From the NCBI GenBank assembly GCA_902812415.1, contig CADDZJ010000014.1, forward strand, positions 1-61,029: a stretch of 61,029 nucleotides of DNA, given 5' to 3'. This stretch comes from Acidobacteriota bacterium (GTDB taxonomy: Bacteria > Acidobacteriota > Terriglobia > UBA7540). Positions 8,963 through 19,515 of this stretch are shown here, piece after piece (the stretch's first letter is position 1; the number at the start of each line of letters is the position of its first letter). The notes under the pieces are model-generated. The model was not told the origin of the DNA, did no database searches, and worked only from the letters and a program-made list of their open reading frames with translations. The translations under genes and the position numbers were made by a program.

Positions 8963-9297
8963 TACGACTCCTCCTTGAGATAGGGCGCCATAACCTGCGA
9001 ATCGGTTTCGTGGGCCGAATAGACGTGGGGCTTCGAACGGTAGGCGATGAAGTCCGAGAAGTAGTGTCGCTGCTTGCCGTACTTGAAAAGGATCAGGGCG
9101 GGGACCGCAAGAATGGGAACGCCCCACTCGAGCACAATCGACATTGGGAGGCCGGCAAGGTCGCGGTTGATGAACCGTCCCAGGAACTGTCCGACGATCG
9201 CGACCGCGAGCAGCACAAAGATGTCCTCAGCCTCAAGGCCGAAGAAGCGAACGCGCATTCGCAAATTCCGCTGCACTCTCGTTACATCAAGTGGCAT
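8962..9297 (-). CDS. virB3: VirB3-like T4SS membrane protein
   Basis: 111 residues from ATG 9297; AAGGAG lies 11 bases upstream. After a basic N-terminus there are two membrane helices (about 28-42 and 57-75), then a cytoplasmic tail with KYGKQRHYFSDFIAYRSKP. Its place immediately before VirB4, with which it overlaps by one base, is the usual VirB3-VirB4 pairing. A longer in-frame reading to 9546 is not coding-like and overlaps the pilin gene. Confidence 0.75.
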   Translation of the reverse strand: MPLDVTRVQRNLRMRVRFFGLEAEDIFVLLAVAIVGQFLGRFINRDLAGLPMSIVLEWGVPILAVPALILFKYGKQRHYFSDFIAYRSKPHVYSAHETDSQVMAPYLKEES

Positions 9298-9337
9298 CTT
9301 TCCAGTTCTCCTTCGAATCGCATTCTCACTAAACTCT

Positions 9338-9790
9338 CTACGGAATCCCAGCCGTACCGTGGATGACGAAGAACTCGCCCAGCCGCAATAAGCCCGAAAC
9401 CAGCAGGCACAACCCCGCCGCCGCAAAATGCCGCAGCCACCCGGCGCTGAAGTGAAACCGGACGTCTGCCGCCATATCGAGCGCCCCGGCCGCAACCTGG
9501 ACCGCCGCATAGACCGGCAGGAGCACATTCGCCGTCCAGTTGACAAACGTCCCTATCGCCACTCCGAACACATCCGGGTCGCTCCACGCGCGCTGCCCTG
9601 CAAAGGTCTCCATCGCTCTCAGCAGCCCTGAAACCAGCAGGCACAGCAGCGCCCCATACATCTGGTGCGAATACTCGCGCCCGCGCGAGAAGTTCACAAT
9701 AGCCACGACGATGAACAGGCCTGCCACAACCGGCATAATCACGTTCCCGGTCCAGTTCGTCAGATTAAGCAGGCCGTTGTAGATCGACAC
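9338..9790 (-). CDS. VirB2-like protein with two tandem pilin modules
   Basis: 150 residues starting at GTG 9790, preceded by AAGGAGCGAATT. The sequence is an internal duplication. Module 1 reads NWTGNVIMPVVAGLFIV...LLCLLVSGLLRAMETF, and module 2 reads NWTANVLLPVYAAVQVA...GLCLLVSGLLRLGEFF. Each module has two membrane helices, like a mature VirB2 pilin. There is no signal peptide. The same module ends the neighbour at 9801-10454 and makes up the mature part of 10590-10961. It may be a membrane-embedded assembly factor or an unusual fused pilin. Confidence 0.65.
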   Translation of the reverse strand: MSIYNGLLNLTNWTGNVIMPVVAGLFIVVAIVNFSRGREYSHQMYGALLCLLVSGLLRAMETFAGQRAWSDPDVFGVAIGTFVNWTANVLLPVYAAVQVAAGALDMAADVRFHFSAGWLRHFAAAGLCLLVSGLLRLGEFFVIHGTAGIP

Positions 9791-9800
9791 AATTCGCTCC

Positions 9801-10454
9801 TTACGTCATCATCGCGAGGACGAGTTTCCAGATGCCTGAGACACAAAGCATCGCCAGCGCCACGCCTACCATCCGCAGCCAGGGCTTGTGGGTGGCGAAA
9901 TTGAAAATGCCCCAGATAATCGCCAAGCCCGCTGCAATCGGCATGAGCGTGCCCGCCACGTACGTCCAGGCTGCCGCCAGAATATCCACCGTCGCGTATT
10001 GTGTCCCGCTGTTCCACGACTGAAACAGGCTCATCACGCCCTGCGCGCCGAGCAGGAACATGGCTGCCAGGATCGAGAGCAACGGGCTTTGCCCCTGGGC
10101 GGCGTCGATAATCGCCCGCAAGACCATGTAGGCTGCAAGCACGGTGACCAGCTTGCCCATCACGAAGCTGTTCATGAACGTGCTCACATCCGAAGAAAAA
10201 CTTGAAAGCCAGGGTGTCGAAATGCCGCCGCCGGGCAATGGTGCCGTGACACCGAGCGACGGAAACCAACTCAGCAGCGGCCGCAGTGTGAGAAAGACTA
10301 CCGACCAGAAGATCCATTTCGTGAAACCTCCGCCGATCGCCCCACCTTCGCGCCGCAGGCTGATGCCAGCGAGCACGAGCGACAGCAGCGAGGCTGGAAG
10401 CGCGAGTGCAAGCAGAACCGAAGCGATATCGTTCAAAAGCTGGGGCGTTGTCAT
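9801..10454 (-). CDS. Polytopic membrane protein ending in a VirB2-like module
   Basis: 217 residues with about five membrane segments. The first part (LLALALPASLLSLVLAGISL; WIFWSVVFLTLRPLLSWFP) is unlike VirB2. The last 60 residues, AWTYVAGTLMPIAAGLAII...MLCVSGIWKLV, match the two-helix module of the adjacent pilin-like proteins. It lies 10 bases upstream of the double-module gene in the same unit. Its role is unknown; an inner-membrane partner for pilin insertion is a guess. Confidence 0.6.
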   Translation of the reverse strand: MTTPQLLNDIASVLLALALPASLLSLVLAGISLRREGGAIGGGFTKWIFWSVVFLTLRPLLSWFPSLGVTAPLPGGGISTPWLSSFSSDVSTFMNSFVMGKLVTVLAAYMVLRAIIDAAQGQSPLLSILAAMFLLGAQGVMSLFQSWNSGTQYATVDILAAAWTYVAGTLMPIAAGLAIIWGIFNFATHKPWLRMVGVALAMLCVSGIWKLVLAMMT

Positions 10455-10589
10455 GGTTTGTTTCCGATCAATCCAACTCGGCCGGTGGCCGCGCGGTTCC
10501 TTCTAGCTCTTGCTGCCAGTCACCGCACGGCCTCGCCGACCTCGTGTCCGCAACATCACATGCGGGAGTTCCTGTTCCTTAGCGTTTTG

Positions 10590-10961
10590 TTACCTGACAC
10601 CTCCTGTTCCGGCTGTGACCCAGAATTCGATCAGGCGGGTGATGCCCGAGACCCCGAGCAACGCGGCAGCGGCGAAAACCCACCGCCCGAAGCCCCGGCC
10701 CGTCAGCCATGCCACGATGGCCCCGACCACCGCCCCGCCCGCCCCCACCGGGGCAATCACATTGGCGATCCAGTTGATGAAGTTGAGAAACGCTCCCTCG
10801 GGCTGGGCTCCGGTTTCGCCCTGGACGGCAACGCCGGTCTGCGGCGCCGTGCCCAGGTTCTGTCCCAAAGCCCAGCCCGCGCCCCACATCGTCGTCAGCA
10901 GGAACGCCACCCCGAGGAGTGCCAGAGCCCGCTTCGAGCTTTGGCTACAACTCAAGTGCAT
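10590..10961 (-). CDS. virB2: VirB2-like major pilin candidate with signal peptide
   Basis: 123 residues from ATG 10961, with AAAGGAGACGGAT upstream. A signal sequence (SKRALALLGVAFLLTTMWGAGWALGQ) is followed by a short linker and the module NFINWIANVIAPVGAGGAVVG...LLGVSGITRLIEFWV. Size, cleavable leader and two helices fit VirB2/TrbC pilins. It is the first gene of the second leftward T4SS unit, and its promoter region holds one copy of the 32-nt repeat. It is the best candidate for the pilus subunit, as the only one of the three module proteins with a leader. Confidence 0.7.
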   Translation of the reverse strand: MHLSCSQSSKRALALLGVAFLLTTMWGAGWALGQNLGTAPQTGVAVQGETGAQPEGAFLNFINWIANVIAPVGAGGAVVGAIVAWLTGRGFGRWVFAAAALLGVSGITRLIEFWVTAGTGGVR

Positions 10962-11392
10962 ATCCGTCTCCTTTCCGATTCGGCCGTCTTGCACCACCGT
11001 TTCATCGCGGCCGAATCGAGACGAACGTAAAGCCACTTTCGAAATGCGTCAAAATTTCTGAGTACCGGAAACGTCGGATTGGGTTGACGAATGAGACGGA
11101 AGCCAAACGACATCGATCAGGGATGGGTTAGCAAAAGAGAGCGGTCAAGTGTCAAGAGCCCGGTTCAAGGCCCAAGTCCGCTGATTTGGGCGAGCCGTGG
11201 ATATTACGTACCGTCGCCGCCCTGGCGTGGGCGCCCTAGATTCGGAGGTTCAAGTTGCCATCAACCGGGTGTGAATAATCTGTCGCAACGGTTTTCTCTC
11301 CCATTGTGTAAGACCGAGTGACCGTCGATCTCCACGAGAGGAGGAAGAGGTACTTGGTAGATTGCGTTTCTTAGCGATTCGTGGGCAAAGAC
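10962..11392. promoter_or_regulatory. Gap between the two T4SS units, with one 32-nt repeat
   Basis: About 430 bases without a credible gene. It must hold the promoter of the pilin-to-VirB8 unit (leftward) and the end of the double-AAA gene. The only structured sequence I see is the 32-nt repeat at 11263-11294, about 300 bases upstream of the pilin start. No clear -35/-10 pair was found. Confidence 0.5.
11263..11294. repeat. 32-nt ICE repeat, copy 1
   Basis: Reads AACCGGGT-GTGAATAATC-TGTCGCAACGGTTT on the plus strand. It matches copies at 17649, 17729 and 17929 in the pattern GTGAAWAW..TGTYRCWACGGTTT. It lies upstream of the second T4SS unit in the same orientation relative to transcription as the other copies, so it is a candidate operator. 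Confidence 0.7.
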
Positions 11393-13531
11393 TCAGGCTT
11401 GGGTCGAGCGAGCCGAAGGCAGTGGTGGTACTTGGCCGATCACCCGTCCTGCGGCGCGCTCAAAGTCATCAATGGTGAGCGGTGCAAGGCGGTCGTCGCC
11501 GCTGCGCTCGAAGGCGTATCGCTTCGCCGTTGCTACCATGGCTTCAAGGTTTGCGGGTGTCGTTCCGGTGAGCCATTCAGTGAGATAGTCGTAACCCAAC
11601 GATGGTTCTAACTGGACATCTTTCAGATATTTCGCAAGCAGGCGGCCGATCTCTTTTCGGCCCGGTAGCCCGATCTCAATCTTCTCCGAAAAGCGGCCGC
11701 CCCGCAGAACCCGCGGGTCGATATTTTCAGGATGGTTAGTCGTGCCGACCAGGAACACGTTGTGCTCGGGTTGCAAGGCGCTGATCTCAATCAGGAACTG
11801 CTCGACAATTTGCACGTAATACTGGTTGAGATAGCCTGGATTCGCGGGCAAGAGACTGTCCATCTCATCCATAAAAATCAACGACGGGCTGTTTTCCCTC
11901 GCTCGCGTAAAGACCCGCGACACCGCCTTCGGGTCCGGGATCTCGGCCGAAGTAATGGGCAAGAAACTTCGCTTCGATTCCGTGGCGATCAATCTTGCAA
12001 TCATTGTTTTGCCCGTGCCTGGAGGGCCTAGCAGCAGCACACCCATTGGTACTGGCAGCCGCATCCGCTCGGCGGCAAACGGGTTGCTCACAACCCGGAT
12101 CAGACTGCGCAACTCCTGTTCAGCCTGCTCATTCACCACCACGTCTTCCCACGCAACCGGCTGGAACGGCGGCCGGTCCTTCCCGCCATATTCTTCCAAT
12201 GCCCTTTGCAGGTCTCGTGCGTCAATCTTGCGATTTTCGCGTGCCGCAAAGAGCGCCGCCTGATCGACCAGCGCCCGGATTTTTGCCGCGCTCGCCCCCG
12301 GCGTCCGCCGCGCAAATTCCCTTAAGTCAAAGCCCTCCCAGGGCTTCCTCGAAAGTTGAGCCTGGAAAATCTTCTCCCGCGTCGCCTCATCCGGCAGGTC
12401 AACCCGAATCTTGAGATCGAATCTGCCCTCCCTAATCAGCGCCTCGTCTAGCCCCTCGATGAAGTTCGTGGCGGCCATGACGAGCAACCCTGCCTCTGAG
12501 CGTGCTTGGTCGATTGACTGCATCAACTCAATGGCCATATTGTTATACGACCGCCCTGCGCCTCCTGGGTCGCCGCCGGTGCCCAGGTTCTGGCGGATAG
12601 ATCCCAGCGCGTCGATCTCGTCAATGAATAAAAGCGCCGGGCGATTCGCCCGGGCTCGCATAAACACTCCCCGAATACTTGCCTCGGACTCCCCAGTCCA
12701 CGTAGTCACCAGCTGAGTGGATGAAACGTAATGGTAATTCAGGCTGAACTCGCCTGCCGTCGCTTCGGCGAGGAAGGTCTTTCCGCTGCCCCGCGGCCCG
12801 TAAAGCAGAACGCCGTTCCTGTCTACTCCGTAAGCAACATACTTCTGCGGATTGAGGCGACTTTCGACAATTTCGCGAATCTGTTGCTTGGCTTCCTCCA
12901 TGCCTCCAACGTCAGCAAAACGAACCCGTGGCACGCGCAGTTCTCCGGCTGGCTGAGGCTTGACCACCATATTTCCGGCTGGCTGAAACGTTCCCGTTCG
13001 GCCCGGATGCAGTGCGCGCCTCGGCAACGAAATGAGAAGCCAGAGCAGACCCATACCCCAAAGGCCTGTCAGGACGAGGATTACTCCGCCAAGCTCAGTG
13101 CCTCCAACCCTCCAGCCGAAAAGCGTGCGCCCCTGAAAGTTGGCTGCCAGCAATCCAAAACCCACGAGTATGCAGGTAAACACAACCATCCGTAAAAGCT
13201 TTCTCAGAACCCAATGCGTCCTTCGCACAGGTACCAGCCAAACCCACCAGAGAAAGACTTCCATGGCAATAAGGGCTGCGAAATTTAGAAACCAGCCCCG
13301 AGGGAGAACAACTGGAGCTATAACGATCGGGGGGCAGGCTGCGAGACACGTGACGATAGGGCGATGGCTCTCCGGTTCGGAAGGGCGTCTCCCGCGGAAG
13401 CTTTCCCTCGCGTAACTCCAGTCACAGAGGAGTGAATCACGAAGTCCGCCAAAGAAGCTATACACACGTTGAACCGCGTAACATAAACGCGTATGAATCG
13501 AGCTAAAGCGCCGGTAATCACCCGAAGGCAC
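11393..13531 (-). CDS. Membrane-anchored double-AAA+ ATPase (Cdc48/FtsH-like) in T4SS operon
   Basis: 712 residues; the GTG start at 13531 has AAGGAGCAGGACG upstream. Three hydrophobic segments lie between about 63 and 168. Two AAA+ domains follow. The first has Walker A GPRGSGKT (245-252), Walker B LFIDEID (D304-E305) and an IREGRFD arginine-finger region. The second has GPPGTGKT (502-509), FMDEMD (D555-E556) and LRGGRFSE. The layout resembles p97/Cdc48-type unfoldases with an FtsH-like membrane anchor but no protease domain. It follows VirB10 in unit 1. VirB11, the usual third T4SS ATPase, is not seen here, so this protein might share its role or act in quality control. Both ATP sites look intact. 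Confidence 0.85.
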   Translation of the reverse strand: MPSGDYRRFSSIHTRLCYAVQRVYSFFGGLRDSLLCDWSYARESFRGRRPSEPESHRPIVTCLAACPPIVIAPVVLPRGWFLNFAALIAMEVFLWWVWLVPVRRTHWVLRKLLRMVVFTCILVGFGLLAANFQGRTLFGWRVGGTELGGVILVLTGLWGMGLLWLLISLPRRALHPGRTGTFQPAGNMVVKPQPAGELRVPRVRFADVGGMEEAKQQIREIVESRLNPQKYVAYGVDRNGVLLYGPRGSGKTFLAEATAGEFSLNYHYVSSTQLVTTWTGESEASIRGVFMRARANRPALLFIDEIDALGSIRQNLGTGGDPGGAGRSYNNMAIELMQSIDQARSEAGLLVMAATNFIEGLDEALIREGRFDLKIRVDLPDEATREKIFQAQLSRKPWEGFDLREFARRTPGASAAKIRALVDQAALFAARENRKIDARDLQRALEEYGGKDRPPFQPVAWEDVVVNEQAEQELRSLIRVVSNPFAAERMRLPVPMGVLLLGPPGTGKTMIARLIATESKRSFLPITSAEIPDPKAVSRVFTRARENSPSLIFMDEMDSLLPANPGYLNQYYVQIVEQFLIEISALQPEHNVFLVGTTNHPENIDPRVLRGGRFSEKIEIGLPGRKEIGRLLAKYLKDVQLEPSLGYDYLTEWLTGTTPANLEAMVATAKRYAFERSGDDRLAPLTIDDFERAAGRVIGQVPPLPSARSTQA

Positions 13532-13602
13532 CGTCCTGCTCCTTCGGGGTTACTTTAGCCCAATCCGCGCCTTATTACTACATCCGGTAACAAGGCAAGA
13601 TC

Positions 13603-15063
13603 CTACTGTGCAGAAGGGGAAACCAGCTGACCCGGTTTGCTTCCGGCCTGTTGCGCTGTTGCTGCTGCAAGCTCGCGCTTCAACTCCAGCAGCTCCATCA
13701 ATTCCTGTGTGCTGGGCAGACCCGAAGGATTCGAAAGACGGCGGGTGCTCGCTGGAGCGCCTTGCGCCGTGGTTCCCTGCTCAAGCACGAGGTAGAACCG
13801 CGCGTTTCCTGGCACTGTCACAACAACGTGCTGCGGCATGGCCAACTCGTTAAACTGCTCCTGTCCCGCCATTGCCATGTTCGCCGCCAGTTGCTCCCGC
13901 AGTAGGGCGTCTTCGGAAAACAGACTGGTGCTCCCTGGATTTCCGCCCACCATGTACGCACCGATCTCGCCCACCCCGGTCAGTGATTGCACCAGAAAAC
14001 GCAGGCCGCGATTTTGGCCCGTCACTCGGCCCTTCAAGGGTTTGTAATCGAGCCCCATCGCGCTCGCCTCGATCTTCTGCGTCGTCCCATCATGGAATTC
14101 CAGCCGATTGAATTCCATTGAAACGTATCCTTGCGGCGTCGCGCCCCGGAGCTTGCCAATCACTTTTGTTCCGGCAGGGAGAATAATCTGCCCGTCTTGC
14201 TCGTAGTTGTACTCGATCACTGCCACTGCGGGGGCTTCGAGCGCCGTGCTTACCGGCGCTTCCAGTCTCGCGACCAAGTGCGTTCCTACCGGCAGTAACT
14301 CCGTCACTGAGTTCGTTTCCACGGCGGGTTGCACAGGGCGAGCAGTCGCGCTCTCGTTCTGCGCAGCCACAAAAACCAGCGAAGGTGTCTTCAGGTCATC
14401 AGCGTCTGCCCCGGCTTCCACTTGGGCCGGCGCAGTGACCTGCGGAGGATTTGTACCATGCATGGCGTATTGCTGCTGAAGGGCCTGATCCCCAAAATCG
14501 ACATCGGCAAGTGTATGGCCACGCGGGCCAGAAATAGAGGTTCCATTTCCTTCGGACCCCGAGCTTCCCGGAATCGGCCTTGCCGTCTGCGCCACTTCCT
14601 GCGCGGTCGTCTGTCCGCTATTTCCTGCTTCCTCGTTCCCTGGATTCACATTCATCAGGGGCGTCACGTTTTCGTGCGGTCGGCCCTCGCCGGGCGTCAC
14701 CCTCCGGCCGAGATCAGGGGTTCCTGGGGCACGATCGTTGATTTCCTTGGGCTTCGGAGGCGACGAGAACACGAAAACAAACATCAGGATCATCACGACC
14801 GTGAAAGCGGCGAGCGCAACAAGCGTGCGCGTCTTGTCCTTTCGCAGTTCCTGGCGGTTCTGTTTCTGGGCACGCGGCCGTGTCTGCCGGCCCCGCTCGA
14901 AGCTGCGGCGCAAGGTATAGAAAAACCCGGGCTTCGCCTCCGGTTTCTCGCCTTCCGGCTCGCTGCGTTCAAGCTCCACATCGTCAATCGATCCGCCCTT
15001 TTCGGTTTCGTCCTCGCTACGCACTTTTTCAGGTTCACGACCGTTATTTTGATGCTCGTCCAT
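13603..15063 (-). CDS. virB10: VirB10/TrbI-like T4SS scaffold protein
   Basis: About 486 residues. An acidic, disordered cytoplasmic N-terminus is followed by a membrane helix at about 81-100, a Pro/Asn/Gly-rich periplasmic linker, and the conserved C-terminal beta-barrel region. That region contains LLPVGTHLVARLEAPVST, IILPAGTKVIGKLRG and SMEFNRLEFHDGT. VirB10 spans both membranes and gates the outer-membrane pore with VirB9 and VirB7. Start taken at ATG 15063, next to a GTG at 15066; it overlaps VirB9 by 20 bases. The hydrophobic run near YMVGGNPGS could be the outer-membrane antenna. Confidence 0.9.
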   Translation of the reverse strand: MDEHQNNGREPEKVRSEDETEKGGSIDDVELERSEPEGEKPEAKPGFFYTLRRSFERGRQTRPRAQKQNRQELRKDKTRTLVALAAFTVVMILMFVFVFSSPPKPKEINDRAPGTPDLGRRVTPGEGRPHENVTPLMNVNPGNEEAGNSGQTTAQEVAQTARPIPGSSGSEGNGTSISGPRGHTLADVDFGDQALQQQYAMHGTNPPQVTAPAQVEAGADADDLKTPSLVFVAAQNESATARPVQPAVETNSVTELLPVGTHLVARLEAPVSTALEAPAVAVIEYNYEQDGQIILPAGTKVIGKLRGATPQGYVSMEFNRLEFHDGTTQKIEASAMGLDYKPLKGRVTGQNRGLRFLVQSLTGVGEIGAYMVGGNPGSTSLFSEDALLREQLAANMAMAGQEQFNELAMPQHVVVTVPGNARFYLVLEQGTTAQGAPASTRRLSNPSGLPSTQELMELLELKRELAAATAQQAGSKPGQLVSPSAQ

Positions 15064-16095
15064 CACGCGCCTCGCTATCGCGGAATTTGCTCACCCCAAA
15101 ACCGATGGGCGCAAGCGCCGGCTTGTCAATCGCGCCTGCTTCGGCCACCTGCAAGAACAGCGTTTCGTTCGATTGCTTGTACGGCGGTCTCTCGAACATC
15201 ACGACGCCATCCGCGCGCTCCCCAGGCCCCAGCCGCCGCCTGCTCAGCCGGAAATCTTCAACCATCAACTCCTCGCTCGCCGTCCACTCCGAATGTCGGA
15301 AGATCCTGCCGCGCCGTATCTTGCCGCCCAATTCGACCTGCGGCGGCACCAGCAGAATGGCATGGTTCATCGGATTTACCGCACTGAACAGCACAATCAC
15401 CTGCTGGCCGCCGTCAATCACCTCGCTGACACCTGCCCGGACGTGATCGCCTCGGGGGTTTTCGACTCCAGGATGCTCCCCATAAAGCCTTGGCAAAGGG
15501 GCGCGTTCCTGCCGAGCGAGCAGCACATCGAGACTTGACTGCGTTCCCCGTTCGACGCTTCCAGGAATCGGATCAGGTTTTGTGTTTCCCGACACGAGCT
15601 TCGGCATTACGCCTGGCGGCCCTGCCGGAGAGAACGGGCGTTCCGCTACAGCCTCTGCGGCAGGCATCGTTTCACCGACAAGTTCCGATGGATAATCGGG
15701 CGCAATCAGAAAGCTCCTGCGCTTGTGGTACCGAATGGCGAAATCGACGGTCTTCGCACTGCTGCCGTGGCTTACCACGAGCAGGCTGGTCTCATGGCCC
15801 CCGCCGGTCGAAATCAAGAGATTCGATTCCGCGGGTTCGTTCGTCAGGGCCTTGACGAAGACCACATTGGGCTCATGCGGGGAGTGCTCCACCTGAAACA
15901 ACTTCGGGTCCCCAACAGCGACGGAATCAACTGGCTCCGCCATGCGGATCGCCGTCACAAAATGCGGCTTAACCTCGACCACGGTCACGTGACTCTGTGT
16001 CTCTGCCTTAGTCAGGATCACCGGCCGGACAGGCGCCTGGGCGAAAGCAGACGCCGTCGCCAACATACCTCCGAGCACGAAAATCAGCCGCCTCA

Positions 16096-16096
<1 letters not shown>
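15044..16096 (-). CDS. virB9: VirB9/TrbG-like T4SS outer-membrane complex protein
   Basis: About 350 residues with a signal peptide (RRLIFVLGGMLATASAFAQ). The N-terminal domain contains VTAIRMAEPVDSVAVGDPKLFQVE and NLLISTGGG, as in VirB9/TrbG N-terminal domains. The C-terminal part is beta-rich, with QQVIVLFSAVNPMNHAILLVPP. A Pro-rich middle linker is longer than usual. Two ATGs at 16099 and 16096 follow GGAGGTGA; the second has better spacing and overlaps the VirB1 stop. It forms the outer-membrane ring with VirB10. Assignment is by layout and neighbours; the C-terminal half is diverged. Confidence 0.7.
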
Positions 16097-17792
<1,696 letters not shown>

Positions 17793-17928
17793 TCAGCCGA
17801 GCACGAGGTCTACTTGGGTGCCGCCGTGAGTCGGCGAGTCGGGGGAGGAACGGGCGGGAATACGGCGCGACGTTTCGGCCGACGTGAACTCCCGCTGCCG
17901 GGCTATCGGGAGAAACCACCAAAAAATG

Positions 17929-17960
17929 GATCGGGTGTGAAAAACGTGTTACAACGGTTT
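17929..17960. repeat. 32-nt ICE repeat, copy 4
   Basis: GGATCGGGT-GTGAAAAACG-TGTTACAACGGTTT, overlapping ends trimmed; starts exactly 200 bases after copy 3. Confidence 0.7.
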
Positions 17961-18226
17961 GTCGAAATCGCCGAGCCAGTCCCCGAGACGAAGATGCTCG
18001 ACGCATGGAACGCCCGCAAGCCGCTGACTGCGGGTAATGCGTCGTAGGGCACTTCCGAGCTTAGCCCGTTACACGTCCACTCGCCGCAGTTCTAGTCTTT
18101 CCGGGTTGCGGCCGCATACGCTCACGCCCGCTCAGATTCTCTTAGACAGCCGGCGCGGCGGTGAGGGTTGGGCGTCGTTTGCGGGCGATGCCAATCCTCC
18201 GGCCTCACTGGCAGGTGGTGCGTTGA

Positions 18227-18391
<165 letters not shown>

Positions 18392-18488
18392 TTGAGGGTT
18401 GTGGCTTTTTGATCTCTAAGCCCTATACTTGACGGCGGAGCGTATTCTGTGAGCGTCGGCCCTCCTGGCCGGTCTCCGATTGACAACG

Positions 18489-19496
18489 ATGGTCCTAGTT
18501 ACACAAAGACGGAGTTGGCGGCCCAGCAAATTACAACAGCGAGTTGATAGAGCAACGCGACAACTCGCGGATAGGGAGGCGGCGCGGATTCCGTGGCCGC
18601 AATTGCTGAAAGCCCGCGAATTGTATGTGAAATGGCAAACATTCTTGCTGTGGGTCCGGACAATTGAGGATGCCGAAGGCTGTGTGCCGCAGTGGGTTGC
18701 TGAGGTCGTAAGCAAACGCTGTCCGGGCTTCGTCCGATTCGCGGAACAGCAGAGCGAGGGCGACCGTGGGAAGTCTTCGCCACTCTGGAGCGGACTTGAG
18801 CAGTGGATCAACGAACGGATTTTCGCAAAGCCGCAGCAAGAAGGCTGGATGGATGCCGTGGGTTACTACGCCGTACGCGATCTCGCTGCCGTACGCGCCG
18901 AAGCATACTGGTTTTACTGTGACCAGCAGTGGAAGTACTCAAAACCTGCCGTTTATCCCTCCTTTTCGGAATGGCGCAAGGCTTCCGCGCGTTGCAGCGA
19001 CGAGGTTCTCGATCATTTCGAGACAACTGACGAACTGCGTGAGCTCATCCGACTGAGCCGGCAAGTGAACCCTCGAACACTGAAAAAGACGGTGGACCAA
19101 TACATCGAGTGGCGGGTGTTTGCCTACTGGGCGCGCACAGCGTTTGACCCGGAAGACCAGCTACCCGATCTGGTAAAGCACGAACTGGAGCGCCGTTGCC
19201 CAGATTTCTTAAAGAGACTCGCGTCAACCCCCTCCAATGGAGGGAAAGAATCTGAAGATCGCTTTAATAAGCTCCTCCACTGGATCGAAGGACACGACTT
19301 CAGAAATGTCCGCAGGGAAGGCTGGCTGCCAGTGCTCGCCTATCAGGCCCGCCTTCATCCGCGTCTGCAACGAGTAGGGGATTACTGGCATCACTGGCAA
19401 CGCCTTCGCTCAGAAAATGCCGGCTCCCGATATCCATCGTTCGACCAATGGCAGGCGGTGGCTGATACCTACACGTTCGAGCTGCAAGACGGTTGA
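18489..19496 (+). CDS. Unknown cargo protein made of two tandem repeats
   Basis: About 335 residues; ATG 18489 preferred over a TTG at 18480. No ribosome site is obvious, so the start is uncertain. The protein is two copies of a unit of about 145 residues. The first has LYVKWQTFLLWVRTIEDAE, VSKRCPGFVRFAEQ, QEGWMDAVGYYAV and YPSFSEWRKAS. The second has YIEWRVFAYWARTAFDPED, LERRCPDFLKRLAS, REGWLPVLAYQAR and YPSFDQWQAVA. It is rich in Trp and Tyr, and helical. No signal peptide or membrane helix is seen, so it is probably cytoplasmic. It heads the rightward cargo and diverges from the T4SS unit. I do not recognise the family. Confidence 0.7.
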   Translation: MVLVTQRRSWRPSKLQQRVDRATRQLADREAARIPWPQLLKARELYVKWQTFLLWVRTIEDAEGCVPQWVAEVVSKRCPGFVRFAEQQSEGDRGKSSPLWSGLEQWINERIFAKPQQEGWMDAVGYYAVRDLAAVRAEAYWFYCDQQWKYSKPAVYPSFSEWRKASARCSDEVLDHFETTDELRELIRLSRQVNPRTLKKTVDQYIEWRVFAYWARTAFDPEDQLPDLVKHELERRCPDFLKRLASTPSNGGKESEDRFNKLLHWIEGHDFRNVRREGWLPVLAYQARLHPRLQRVGDYWHHWQRLRSENAGSRYPSFDQWQAVADTYTFELQDG

Positions 19497-19515
19497 TCGC
19501 GCCGACCCACTGGCC

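Noticed and set aside
14329-15387. Plus-strand frame of 352 codons
   Set aside because: Lies opposite VirB10 and VirB9, has Arg/Pro-rich composition without any domain, and no ribosome site; shadow of high-GC genes.
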